NCBI GenBank assembly: GCA_003194525.1
Contig: NBIV01000186.1
Location: 103,082-167,081 of the forward strand
Direction: 5' to 3'
DNA from: Gracilariopsis chorda
Taxonomy: Eukaryota > Rhodophyta > Florideophyceae > Gracilariales > Gracilariaceae
DNA: 64,000 nt
Shown: one piece after another, positions 9,326-20,006 of the stretch
Numbering within the stretch: the first letter of the stretch is position 1
Layout of the letters: each line of letters opens with the position of its first letter
The notes under the pieces: model-generated
Told to the model about the DNA's origin: nothing
The model's input: the letters and a program-made list of their open reading frames with translations, nothing else
The model's database searches: none
Program-made: the position numbers and the translations under genes

Positions 9326-12039
9326 CCTGTTTTCTCTTGTTTCGGAATAAGGGTTAGTTCATTGATCGTACTGCCGTCCCTGACCCTGGGATCCCCACGT
9401 CTGTAGCCCTAAGTACGCGTGCACTGGTTTATTTATTTGGTTCAAATAATTCTAGTGAACCCTACTTAAGAGCGAATAAGCTCTTGCTCGCAAGCCCAAA
9501 TTAAATACAACCACTGTTTGCCTTGAATTTAATTGCCATCTGTGGGTCACGACCCCGTCAGGAGAATATCGAAAATCGAATTCCACCGGTTTATTCCATT
9601 GGAAGCGCTCAGACTACCTGCATGCACGTCACTCTGTGTGGATGTGCAATGTAACTGTGTATTGCTTTGTGTATACCTGTTGAAGACAAATATTTGACCC
9701 TGTATAGGCCTTATTTCGTCTTTCCACTCTGGTTAATCTCCCTTCTTTTCCCCGCCGCTGGGGCTATTACCGCTTTTCGCACGTCCCGTGGCTCCCATTT
9801 CTCTGGTCAATTATCTCGTTCCCAGATTTTAAAACATTTTACACCTTTCACGGTTTTTCTTTGGTCATTCCAAACGAAACACCGATAGGTACTGCCTGAC
9901 TCTTCCGTAAGAGTTATGCCCCGCATTAAGGGTGTAACAGAGTGCTCTGTTTTTTAGTCTACCGGATCAAGAGCATGGCCCCGAACGACCTTAGGTGCAG
10001 CTCTCACTACTGGGTTGTGCTTTACAGATAGAGGAAAAATACGCAGATGTTGCAAAAATTGCAGACGTGGCACGTGGAGCCCATGATGACAGCGAAGCGG
10101 ATTTGCGGTCGTGACTCAGCGGTCTAGCTTCCATCGGAACGACCCAGCTCAGCATGGATCTGACCATAGTAAATGTACTTCTGAATGTACCGAAGCTCAA
10201 AAGACTAGCAATACTGCCCGTATGAACGAAAAACAAGGCCCAAATATGCCCGAAATTTGACCGAGATGTGGAACTGTAAGTCCAAAACTTGAGAATAATT
10301 ATGCCTAGAAAGGATAAAACGTTTGGTTTTAAACAAAGTTGCCGAAATGGGACGAACATATACCCGGAATGTCACTATATCGTCGAACTTTGTTATTTAG
10401 TATCACAAGGTACAACCTCTGCCAAATTTTGGACTTGAGAGGCCAGATCTTGGTCACATTTTGGCCAGAGTTGACATACTTTTGATGTTGATAGGGTTGC
10501 AACTTTTTTTGCCAATGGAAGCGAATTTAAAACTAATGGTCAGCACCATATGCTGGACCCGTCAGGCAGAAGATGGGCACTTCAGGTCGGAGGTAGAGAC
10601 CTTGACGTTTTCGAGATGCATCTATTTCTTCTTCTGTAGGTCCAAAACAGTGGAGGAAGCTTTCCTATCAGATTCAGAAGCATTGCTGAAAGTTTCGAGA
10701 ACTGTAGGCTGTGATGGGAGTACAAACTCCTACATCCCGTCCCAATCTTTTCTGCCCCGAGGAAGCCTAGCAGCAAGTTCTATCATCTCTGAAAGTACGT
10801 TCCAACATGGAATGTGAAGTTCATGTAATTCGCTGTGTTGTCAATCGAAAAGTCTTGGCGGCATCAAAAGCCCCAAATGCAGTACAAAGCATAAAGAGGA
10901 AGCCGGGTCATCAGATGAGGGGACCGAAGCCGCATAAAACCAGCAAAAAAATTGAGAATCTTAGTGGCATCAAGACTTTGCACTTTCTCCTTGTGCAGCG
11001 TCATGATCACCGAGTGCAAGTTTCTTTGACCTTCAAAGATTATCTTCAATGCAATAGAAGCAATGAACTACTTTTATTTAAAGAAGAACGAAAGAAATGT
11101 GCAAAACTTTGCGCTACGGTGCCCAACACGCACATCGTTTCGATCCTTGTTCAAGCGTCACATGGAATTATGGCACGATATAGGACAAAATAATCCAGAA
11201 TTCTCCCTCAGCTGCATGAAATCTGCCTTACGAACCCATCTTCTGAAACTCAAGATGTGTATCAAACACATAATCTCATGTTCGTGAAGAAACCGAACAT
11301 AATTGGATTATTTGAGAGAAATTTTAAGTTGTTGGAGGCAGACACAGTTGACCTACCGTCGCTTTCAATATCTGAGGCGAGCGTCTGGATTCTGCGAACG
11401 TCAGACTCCGTTCATAAGCTTTTTGTCGAGAGTAATTTGTGCAAGCTTACTCAGCCACTACGCTCTTGCTTCCTTGGTATGTAGTAGAGAGTGAAAAGTA
11501 TCAGTACGAAGCTTTAGCCGATGGTCTGCCCATGAAACGTTTTATCTCGCCAAAACTGCTTGCAGAGATCAGCGAATAATTTGGCTGAGAATACATAATC
11601 TCTGCATTCATAGTCCGCGGCAGTTTCTGTTACATATTGCATTTCAATTTTTTCTCCAAGCACATCGGAGTCTCTATCTAGTTTCTATCCAGATATAGCG
11701 ATCACTTCTAACAATCTTCGCTTGCTCTTACCATTATCTTTTTTGCTTTTCTTGGCAAAGATTCACTTTGGAAATTCCTTTCAAACTCACAGAACCTGTG
11801 GCAAGGCCAGCTATCTTACAACCATGGCCAAATCAGCTTCTGCGTCCCTTGCAGTGCACATTATCTATGCGTTTCAAGTGGTCTGTCTATATTGGCCATT
11901 GTTATCTGTAGAGTCATATTCTATATACGTATTCAGCTTATCTCGAGCTACATAGAAACTTTTTGGCCCACTTTTCCCGTTTTGACCCCTATGCTGCTTC
12001 ATTAACAGAAGGAAATCCTAAACTTATGCCCAAAAGTTG
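9326..12039. other. No gene recognised
   Basis: This is AT-rich sequence with only short open frames that have no recognisable motif. The first part (to about 9900) may still belong to the gypsy LTR region. Nothing else is supported here. Confidence 0.5.
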
Positions 12040-12790
12040 GTTTTAACTCAACCCGGTCACAGGTTTCTTATGGTTTGTGTGGAGAACTTTACTGGCTGGC
12101 TGATTTCTATTCCCACCAAAACATCTACGTTAAACTTAGTTACTTAGTTTGTGAAGAAGATGATAATTTGTTTTTGGGCTACCTAGGATCATTGTGTCAG
12201 AAAACGCGACTTGCTTTACTTCTAGCTCCCTTTCAGCTTTCATGAAAGAGAATAGTGTCAAGTGGAACACAGTTTTTGCTTACGCTCCCATGTTGAATGG
12301 TATAGCTGAGAGAATGGTTGCTACACCTTAACGGTCTTTTGGAAAGATTTTGCTTAAAAACCGTTCTAGTTGGGACGATGAGCTTTCTTCTATACTGTAT
12401 GGATACTGTTTGCAGACACCTAGTCAGTGAGATATCGCTTTTCGAGCTACTTTATAACGTGAAGCCGCGCATGGCCCGAGAGAACTATGGCTTGGTTACT
12501 AAAAGGACTAATTATATGGAATAATTCAGAGCAGTTGCAGTTTTAGCAGCATCTAACCCCAGGGCGGAGCATTTGGCGCTCAGATTTAGGCAAAATGTTG
12601 ACAAGAAGAAGATAAAGAAGTCTTAAGTTGGTAATCTGGTTTCGGTTTCAAAGGGAACGGCCTTGAATACAACAATTAGGTGCCTTGCATTGTCTTCAAA
12701 TTTATTTAGTCCATGTCGTGTGGTTAGCGTCATGCACCCCTGCTACTCATTGGTTACCCCACATGATAGCTACATCAGACATGGCATACA
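12040..12790 (+). pseudogene. LTR-retroelement integrase relic
   Basis: Conceptual translation across stops gives an integrase core in order: FTGWLISIPTKTST (beta strands after the first Asp), VSENATCFTSSSLSAF (normally SDNG, so the second Asp reads as Glu), WNTVFAYAPMLNGIAERMV (the catalytic Glu is kept), a GYCLQTPSQ segment, then a C-terminal part with VGNLVSVSKG and a final YSLVTPHDSYIRHG. At least four stops interrupt it, including TAA after VATP, and there are frame changes. It is much older than the gypsy copy at 2817 and belongs to a different lineage by sequence. No LTRs were identified with it. Confidence 0.65.
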
Positions 12791-12842
12791 AGCTTGTTGC
12801 TGTAACATTTTCTTTGCGCCTCCGAATGTAGTTTAGGTTTTC

Positions 12843-12867
12843 AAGGTTGCCTCGGCGTAGCAACCTT
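12843..12867. repeat. Perfect hairpin
   Basis: AAGGTTGC and GCAACCTT form an 8-bp stem around a 9-nt loop, just downstream of the integrase relic. Confidence 0.7.
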
Positions 12868-12898
12868 TTGGGACAAGATTGTGTCGGTCGCGAAGTTG

Positions 12899-12963
12899 GT
12901 AGAATGTTCCAGCACTGCAGGAACACACGTGTAGAGTGCTCCAGCAATGTCTGGAGCATTCTA
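12899..12963. repeat. Nested inverted repeat resembling a copia end
   Basis: TAGAATGTTCCAG faces CTGGAGCATTCTA (13 bp, one mismatch), with an inner stem TGCTCCAG / CTGGAGCA. The inner part, from ACACGTGTAGAGTG, resembles 53524-53566 next to the copia element, so it may be a copia LTR fragment. Confidence 0.6.
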
Positions 12964-13608
12964 AGCTTCGCTGGCCCAGCATTACCACTGTATTTTGGTG
13001 ATGCAGGCTCCAGTTGCTAAACTAATATTGGTTAGTGTGCAGCTCAAGAGGCTTTTGGAAGCCAATGAAGAACACTGAGAAGCCCAATATGAACAGTCTC
13101 TTGTGCTTGCAGATTTTCTCTATAGCTTGCACCAATCAACGCACCGTTTTTAGGAGAGTGAAGTGGTATGTATATTATGCTCTACGATTGTGAAAACCCC
13201 AAAGTACCACTGCTTGCGACTTACATAGTTCTGTAAGGACGAAGCATACAATGTCTAAACGCATGGGGATACAGTGACCTGTATTCAGGGGGTTTGCGTT
13301 ATGGCAAGGAGATCGGTGAGCGAGATGAAATGATGTAGCGGACCGCAAGGGTAAGGAGATCGTAAGTTGGAAATAGAGGGAACACGGAGAGTTAAGTTGC
13401 AATTGAAAACAAAGAAAAAGATAGGGTTTGTTCTAGAGCTATGTTCATGCGCTTCTAAGTCCCAGAAGTGAGAAGGAAAAGCGCATGTACGCATCTGTTC
13501 ATTGTGAAGGCAAGGTTGGGGTGTTTTGTTTTTCGATGGTGCCCCAAAGGATTAGCTGTGCTCTTACCGAACCCTCTTTCCAGTGTTGGTTCAGACGCCA
13601 GTTCGTAT

Positions 13609-13654
13609 CATACAACGCTTCTCAGCCTGCAGCAGGCTCTAGAAGCGTTGTATG
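13609..13654. repeat. Perfect palindrome
   Basis: CATACAACGCTTCT and its exact complement (14 bp each) enclose a second small palindrome, AGCCTG / CAGGCT. The whole 46 bp could extrude as a cruciform. There is no gene around it. Confidence 0.8.
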
Positions 13655-13906
13655 CATCGAACCATTGGCCTGTGAAGTGCAGGTGTAAGGCATCGTCTAA
13701 GATAAATATGGGCATACAGCGGCCAGTGACAGCTTTTGGAGATAAAAAGAGAAGCACTGATGAGCGCATTGCGTGGGCGGCGGCATCTGTCTCCCGTTCT
13801 GCGCATGTACGTTCGTTAAGTTCTGTGGAACAAGCTGTCGACTCCGACTTTGCGTTTCCTACACTGCCGTAAAATATACCCATTTTGACGGTCAACCTGG
13901 CATATA

Positions 13907-13938
13907 TGATATTTGCCCTTCCGGAAGGGCAGATATCA
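13907..13938. repeat. Palindrome
   Basis: A 32-bp palindrome is centred on CCTTCCGGAAGG with one mismatched pair and no loop. It lies in non-coding DNA. Confidence 0.8.
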
Positions 13939-14374
13939 GATATCAACCGGCGCACGGACAGCGCACACGCAAGGGACTTGATTATTGTGTCACGCTCAGC
14001 GCTGATGCAAGCATGGGCCGCGCAACCATGCCTGGCTAAGTTACTGTAACTTATCTATCGTTTCGCAACACGTGCTTGTGTTGCTCCCTGGATCTAGAAA
14101 ATGAAAACTGATGTTTTCATGTTTTCATTGGGATATATAATTGTTGTGACACGGGCATAACACTGGCTAGTCACAAATTATTGAGAAAAAAGATATCCCG
14201 CATGAAAGAAGCTTAATGTGAACCATTACACGACCGTATGAACAGATCACTTCCCGTTTCTCTGGATTCACTGTTCTAAGATTTTCTACAACACACAACA
14301 ATCTCTCTCGCTTACAAAACTAAGTTAAGCACGGCATGCAAGTGGCGAGGCGCTTGCCTGCAACGCAATAATCC

Positions 14375-14431
14375 CTAATGTGACGCTCAGGACTGATGCA
14401 GGGCCTGCATTAATCCTGAGCGTCACATTAG
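14375..14431. repeat. Palindrome
   Basis: CTAATGTGACGCTCAGGA is mirrored by its complement, and the match runs on through TGCAGG / CCTGCA at the centre (57 bp, two mismatched pairs). A diverged single arm lies at about 13985-14015 (GTCACGCTCAGCGCTGATGC), so the unit may be dispersed. Confidence 0.8.
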
Positions 14432-15316
14432 TGGAGTCGATTGCATGCACACTGCGGCGCGTCAGCTGATATCGGCTCTCAGCACTGCCAGCCCGTTGAT
14501 TGGTACAATCGGTATAAAACCGCAGGCCAAGAAATGCAAATTTGGCGTTGCGGACATCTCGTTCCACAATTATTCTATGCGCAGAATCGCTGACAGATGC
14601 CGTCACTCACGCAATGCGCTCATCGGTGCACTCCTTTGCGAAAGCCTTGAACTTGGTAGAAACGGCAATGGCGTTTCTATAACTTTCAAAGAATATGGGC
14701 CCTGTTGATACTTGCGACCATTAAGAGCCGTATCCGAAAACAGCGTTGTTCGGCGATGTTGCCTGTTTCTCTTCTCCCTTCTAAAGCACAAGTCCTTTTC
14801 TATTGAAACTTTCCTGCCTTGTATTGTGCTCGTTGAGCTATTGTAGCAAGTTTTCAGGACTCGGAAAGGTTGAAGAGAAGCAAAGTTATGGATTCCGAGA
14901 TCCATGCAACCAACAAACGTGAGTCCATCCAACGATTTAAATTTTGAACACGTCATGCTCATGCTGCGCTGTTAAAAACCCTAGACCGAACCAACCCAAG
15001 TCTGGATACGGGCCGCGAATCCAGATCTGCATTTGCAAATCGCACAGCGCAAAAAAGAAAACGGTTATAGCCTCCGTGCCCCCGTCTATCTTCAACTTAA
15101 CGTTTTGCCTTAACCATGCGGACTGCTACGTATATTTTGTCAGATATTGCATAAATCACAATGTTCGCTGATCTTCTTGCTAACTAATGACGCAAACCTC
15201 ACTAGATACCACTGTATTCCAACGCGCTTCAGACGTGGCCTGAGTCGTCCTTACAATAACTGTATTCAAGGGTGAACATCGAGCAGTGATACTTGTTTTG
15301 CACAATCCAGACTTAC
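14432..15316. other. No gene recognised
   Basis: Non-coding sequence lies between the palindrome cluster and the promoter of the Cys-rich gene. Short open frames here have no recognisable motif. Confidence 0.5.
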
Positions 15317-15324
15317 TATATATA
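15317..15324 (+). promoter_or_regulatory. TATA box of the Cys-rich gene
   Basis: TATATATA lies 85-92 bases before the ATG at 15409, a usual distance for a TATA box with a short 5' leader. The assignment rests on position and sequence only. Confidence 0.5.
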
Positions 15325-15408
15325 CCAAGGTAACCCTTCTACCGCTCCGCCCTCCGCTGACCACAGTTCTGTACTGTGCAACATCTTGACAACTTCGATA
15401 TTCTTACG

Positions 15409-17130
15409 ATGGGGTCCAAACCTTCCACAACGCTACCAGTGCTACAGTTGTCCGTGCTATTGGCCCTCACGTCTCTCGCCCTAGCCGAGTCTTGTGAGAA
15501 TGTCCCTCTCTCGTTCTCCACCACCGTCGACCTGCTGGCCTCTAATGACCGGGTGGACGTCGGATCAGTAACCGTGACTCTGGAGAACGGAGATCTCAGT
15601 GCAACGTATACCGTCATTCCATCATGCACGCTGGTCGACGATATTCACGTCAACCTCATCTCTACATCAAGTGACTTGGGCATTTCCGAAATTCCTCGTC
15701 CGGGTCGTTTCCCATGCAAGAAGCCTGCGTCTGGATCATCGGAGTCCATTACATGTCCAATTTCGGCGTTTTCGATAGACGATTGCTGTGCTGATGACCT
15801 TCGACTCTTCTTGCATGCCGTTGTAGTTTGCGGCGGAGTCGAAGACACTGCATTTGGCGGAAGCTCTCTGTGTTCCACAGAGCGTTGGTGCAACTTCGAA
15901 GACGTTGCAGTGGACATCAGCTGTGACGTCTGCAACGAGTGCTCTACCTCTGACGCTGCCTGCGTGCCGGTCATGGACGGCCTACAGCCGACAGAATGCA
16001 GCACCAAAAGCTGTTCGGGCAACCAACCGACCTCTCAAAGCTGCCAAAACGGACAGTGTGTCACAGCTACTGCGGCACCATGTCCCTTGTGCAAGGAGTG
16101 CAACAGTGGAGATTGTGTAAACGTCATGGGCGGATCTACGCCTACAGGATGTGATGAGAAAGGGTGTACTGACAACAGTCCATTCGAGAAGAGCTGCATG
16201 AACGGAGAATGTGCAACTGTCACTTCTACCCCTTGTCCGGTTTGCAACGAATGCAACAGTGGCGCCTGTTCAGCTGTGACGGATGGATCTATGCCTACAG
16301 GATGTGATGAGAAAGGGTGTACTGACAACAGTCCATTCGAGAAGAGCTGCATGAACGGAGAATGTGCAACTGTCACTTCTACCCCTTGTCCGGTTTGCAA
16401 CGAATGCAGCACTGGTGCCTGTTCAGCTGTGACGGATGGATCTAAGCCCACTGGTTGTGATAGCATGGAATGTTTCAATGCGGTAACACCGGGTGAATAC
16501 GAATGCGTCGGTGGAGAGTGCAAGTTGAAGGCACTGACGCCATGTGACGAATGCGACCTGTGCGATGACCAAAGTGTTAAATGTGTATTTAACACAACTA
16601 GTTCAATGGGAGAAGTGTGCAGCACATGTGGAGAAATTTGCACGCCGCAGGAAGACGGAACTGGTGCTTGTGTAGACAGATGCAGTGGGCAAGAATGCAC
16701 GTTTGGTATCATTGACGAAGAAGATGTGTGCGGAGAAGGGTGCCAAGATGACAGCGACTGCACTGCTGATGAAGATTGCATCGAAGGCGTGTGTGTAGAC
16801 TCATCTATATGCACGGCGTCCAAAAGGGCCCTGTGTGATACCGTGTTCCAGGATTTGAGCGGTACGAGTAGCAACAGCGGAAAATGTTGTCCAGCTACAG
16901 CTGCTTGTGTGAAGAATGTGTTGAACTTGGATGAGAACTCCGTATGCAGTACGGAGTGCGGTGCGCAATGCAGTGCGACTGCAAATGCAGGTTCCACAAA
17001 CGTTAGAGAAATTTATTGTGTGTTTGGTGACGAAACATCAACAGAGCTGACCGCTGCCGATCTTCCGAAATGTGCAGACTTGGCCGAAAGTATTCCGAAC
17101 GATTGCTCAGAACTGAATGTCTGTGACTAG
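15409..17130 (+). CDS. Secreted Cys-rich repeat protein (complete copy B)
   Basis: This gene codes for 573 residues and no catalytic motif is visible. The ATG at 15409 is chosen because it puts a good signal peptide at the start (a hydrophobic stretch VLQLSVLLALTSLALA, cleavage likely before ESCEN). Residues about 25-130 resemble a beta-rich extracellular domain (DVGSVTVTLENGDLSATYT, then DDIHVNL). From about 165 on, units with pairs of Cys follow; two 51-residue units are nearly identical in DNA (153 bp, near 16141 and 16294) and others have diverged. The C-terminal half has CxxC and CC pairs and one NTTSS glycosylation sequon. An extracellular structural or wall-associated protein is likely, but this is inference. 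It ends in TAG, with TGA four codons later. Confidence 0.85.
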   Translation: MGSKPSTTLPVLQLSVLLALTSLALAESCENVPLSFSTTVDLLASNDRVDVGSVTVTLENGDLSATYTVIPSCTLVDDIHVNLISTSSDLGISEIPRPGRFPCKKPASGSSESITCPISAFSIDDCCADDLRLFLHAVVVCGGVEDTAFGGSSLCSTERWCNFEDVAVDISCDVCNECSTSDAACVPVMDGLQPTECSTKSCSGNQPTSQSCQNGQCVTATAAPCPLCKECNSGDCVNVMGGSTPTGCDEKGCTDNSPFEKSCMNGECATVTSTPCPVCNECNSGACSAVTDGSMPTGCDEKGCTDNSPFEKSCMNGECATVTSTPCPVCNECSTGACSAVTDGSKPTGCDSMECFNAVTPGEYECVGGECKLKALTPCDECDLCDDQSVKCVFNTTSSMGEVCSTCGEICTPQEDGTGACVDRCSGQECTFGIIDEEDVCGEGCQDDSDCTADEDCIEGVCVDSSICTASKRALCDTVFQDLSGTSSNSGKCCPATAACVKNVLNLDENSVCSTECGAQCSATANAGSTNVREIYCVFGDETSTELTAADLPKCADLAESIPNDCSELNVCD

Positions 17131-18909
17131 CGCCGCCTGTGAAGTTGAGACCTGTTAAATAACTCGGAATCCACGGTAGTGACTTTATTCGACAAGCTGT
17201 TTGTTAATGCGGGCGGTTGACGTGAACAGTCATCTTTCTGGTAAAACTTGCGTACTAGCTGTGCGTTGGGAGAGTCAACTTGTTCGATACAGATAGGAAT
17301 TTTCGCTTCTCTCTTTTCAAATGCCTCGTAACAGCCAAGCCGAGGTGATCTGGACTGAAAACGCTGCTAAAAGTTCTTATAGCTACAATGGTAGATATAA
17401 GAGGGGGCCAATAGTGTTGCAACAAAAAGCTTATAAAACAAGATCATGTTTTTTATATATTCTTACAACAGAAAGACGTGTGGAGAAACATATCATTTAA
17501 AGGAGGGAATCAACGTTTAATCGTTACTGTTGTAGTCATCAGCGCAAAACCACTTGGCAGCCTGACAACCAATAGAAAACGGCTGTTGACCAATGGCAGC
17601 CAGATCTTGTGGTTACTATCGTAGCCGTAAGCGATCCGTGTCAACAGGGAACGCAGCAGCTAATTTATTTGAGACTTTGGGGCGGCAAACATCGTGGTGC
17701 AGGTCCTTCATTCTCCTGGACGCGCATTCTGACCTTTTCTTCCAAATTCGTGATCAGCAAGGTCCTCAACACAAGACGATTGCCGCCCTCTTTTTCAAAG
17801 CCGTCATTCAAAACCCACCATTCTGTCCCAGGAGCAGCATGAGGTGCTTCATTATGCTGTCGGTAGCTGGTTATGCCTCGCTACCAGATGATCAGACTGT
17901 ATACTCTGTCCTCACCCTGAGCTCAAACCATGTAAAGATCTTACCACAGCAAAGTTGAAAGTTGAACAATGAACAGTAGTCAACCACATAAAAGTTTGCA
18001 ACAGAAAATGATACTAATATATGCACGAACGATGAAAATAACAACTTTGAAGTTCTGGCTGCCACTATTGTTTACATAAATCTTACTGCCATAATACCTC
18101 TCTATTCTCTAACTAAGTTGTGCAATATTCGCAACCGCGTAAAAACAAACATTGAATCGTACGACATGTCTAAACTTTTGGTCCAATACCAAAAACTGTT
18201 TTAGGCGGCTGTTGACATTTTCATGCTTTGCTCTTATCTTAGAATGCTTGTGCCGTAGACTGTCTGAAAGAGGATTCTTTAATATACTTCTGGTCTGCCT
18301 ACCCGTCATCAGTGATATCTTTTTCGTTTTGAAGCAAACAGTTCTTCATTTCACTTCGGAATGTATTGAGAACTAGATTGGCACAACACGGAAAGCCCCC
18401 ATTTAGCCAAGCAATGCACCAGCTTCCGACCGATATACCTAGTTGGTAACGAATTCCAGCTGACTTAAATATATGTGAGTAACATATGCTACGAAACGGA
18501 GATGGCTCTAGGATAGGACGGTCAGTACCATCCACAGATATGTCGCAGTTCAAAAACGGAACTTCATGCTGACGGCTCTTCCAACTAAGCAGCATATTGG
18601 TAGCATAGACGTTGGCGCAGGTATTTTGAGAACGTTTGCTTACAGTATATAGCTCGGAGGTTTAACGGACAAGCTTTTGTGACCACCTTCGCAACATGTT
18701 CCCATTTACATTCGTAAGACTTAAATTAACATGTTTTGACTCTATTGAAGTAATAAAAACCTCCATTGCAAGGGCTTGAGCTTTCCACCTTCTGAAAGGC
18801 GTGGAAAGGGGAGTTTCAAGACAGTAGCTACCGTATATGATTGAGAACCTTTAAAATAGACCGGCATCTCCGCTGCTGAATACCGTTCCAAATGGAACGA
18901 ACGCGACAT
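16096..18909. repeat. Long direct repeat, copy B
   Basis: This matches 1-2816 with offset 16095 before base 928, 16094 to about 1697 and 16093 afterwards, because of two T-run indels. It includes the last 60 percent of the Cys-rich gene and 1.8 kb of downstream DNA (17131-18909) in which I see no gene. The match ends at 18909; the sequence beyond (TATATAAAG and on) is unrelated to the gypsy DNA that follows copy A. Confidence 0.95.
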
Positions 18910-19144
18910 TATATAAAGTTCCTGATCAAGGCGTAATTGCTTTATTCTTCAGAGTCCCCTGCTCGCCCGCTACCCTCTCTGGCCCTGGTCGGGCGCGAGC
19001 AGGGTTCTTGTAGTGCCGTGTCCTTCGAACAGAAGCCTCTCGGCAGATTAATTATCCAGCTATCCTCTCCCAGAGTTCGTACTACTAGTTGCACTAACGC
19101 TACTCATTGAACAAAACTCCTCACAGAGGTATGTGCACAAAAGG

Positions 19145-19450
19145 CTAACAGGGAGCCGCAACGTCGAGTTTGTGACCAAATGCGTGGCGTTTTTCAGTGG
19201 AAAGTACGGTAGCGAATGCACGAACCGTGTTGATAAAACTTAAGGGCAACAATTGGATTACACGCAACTCTGCAAGCGTCGCCGTGTCCATTTGCATTCC
19301 ATCGACATAGTATTTGAACGCTGCAGTCACAAAATGTACTTCCTGCATCTGGTTATAGGCATGGTTATTGCTTTGGCTATTGCGAAAGCCGTACTGTTGT
19401 GAAAACACGTACAAGTCCGACGCTGACAAAGAAGGAATGATGTACAACAT
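19145..19450 (-). CDS. Small hypothetical protein
   Basis: An open frame of 101 codons runs from an ATG at 19450. I do not recognise the protein; it has no membrane segment or signal peptide, and a mixed composition with several Phe, Tyr and Gln. On the same strand a TATATA lies at 19503-19508, about 55 bases before the ATG, so a transcribed gene is plausible. The MULE element sits about 80 bases further upstream (insertion at 19577-19588). It could also be a chance frame. Confidence 0.35.
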   Translation of the reverse strand: MLYIIPSLSASDLYVFSQQYGFRNSQSNNHAYNQMQEVHFVTAAFKYYVDGMQMDTATLAELRVIQLLPLSFINTVRAFATVLSTEKRHAFGHKLDVAAPC

Positions 19451-19502
19451 GACACGTCCGCCGCTGACAGACTTTAGTAACCCAAGGGTCGCGTAGTATC
19501 CC

Positions 19503-19508
19503 TATATA
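19503..19508 (-). promoter_or_regulatory. Possible TATA box
   Basis: TATATA lies about 55 bases upstream of the minus-strand ATG at 19450. This is the only support for the small gene being expressed. Confidence 0.35.
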
Positions 19509-19576
19509 AGTGAAGCCTCATCCCCCAGGAGACCGAGAAAGACTCCCGGCAGATTCCTGTGCCGAATACCGTTGCT

Positions 19577-19587
19577 TGTGAGAGAGG
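19577..19587. repeat. Target-site duplication, left
   Basis: TGTGAGAGAGG lies directly before the left inverted end of the MULE and is repeated exactly at 27399-27409. Eleven bases lies at the upper end of the 8-11 bp range usual for Mutator-like elements. Confidence 0.9.
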
Positions 19588-19820
19588 GGAAAGGGCTAAA
19601 CTACACGACGTAGATAGTGTAGGCGAGTCAGCGCGCATTTGCACCAAGAAAAAGAGAGAGTCAGCGGGCACGTGCCACGGCGAGCTGCACAAGTGCCCGT
19701 GCCACTTCAGATCTTACTGTAGCCAATAATACGCCCCTATTTTGGATTTCAACCAGTAGGTCCGCAGAGTCAGAGCATTCCCTCTATCTCTGCTCTCTCC
19801 GGCCGCCAAGTCAGCACAAC
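19588..19820 (+). repeat. MULE left terminal inverted repeat
   Basis: About 233 bp match the reverse complement of 27166-27398 with few differences, for example over CTACACGACGTAGATAGTG and GGCCGCCAAGTCAGCACAAC. Long inverted ends of this kind are typical of Mutator-like elements and often hold the promoter. Confidence 0.92.
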
Positions 19821-20006
19821 GTAAGTGAGATGTAGATGCAGTCGAGGTTACCGCGCGGCGTCGTCAAAATGTGTGGGAATGACAGATACGTCAGGTACTA
19901 CGTCCTCCTTCACATCTTCGACGACCCTTTCAAAGACTGCTGACTCTCTCTACGTCCCAATCTCCTTCCCGGACCGCTCTCGTGTAATGTTGTATTGCTT
20001 TGAGCA

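Noticed and set aside
16035..16997. 320-codon open frame on the minus strand
   Set aside because: It is the mirror of the Cys-rich repeat gene; its His/Ser/Pro-rich repeats follow from the codon usage of the real gene on the plus strand.
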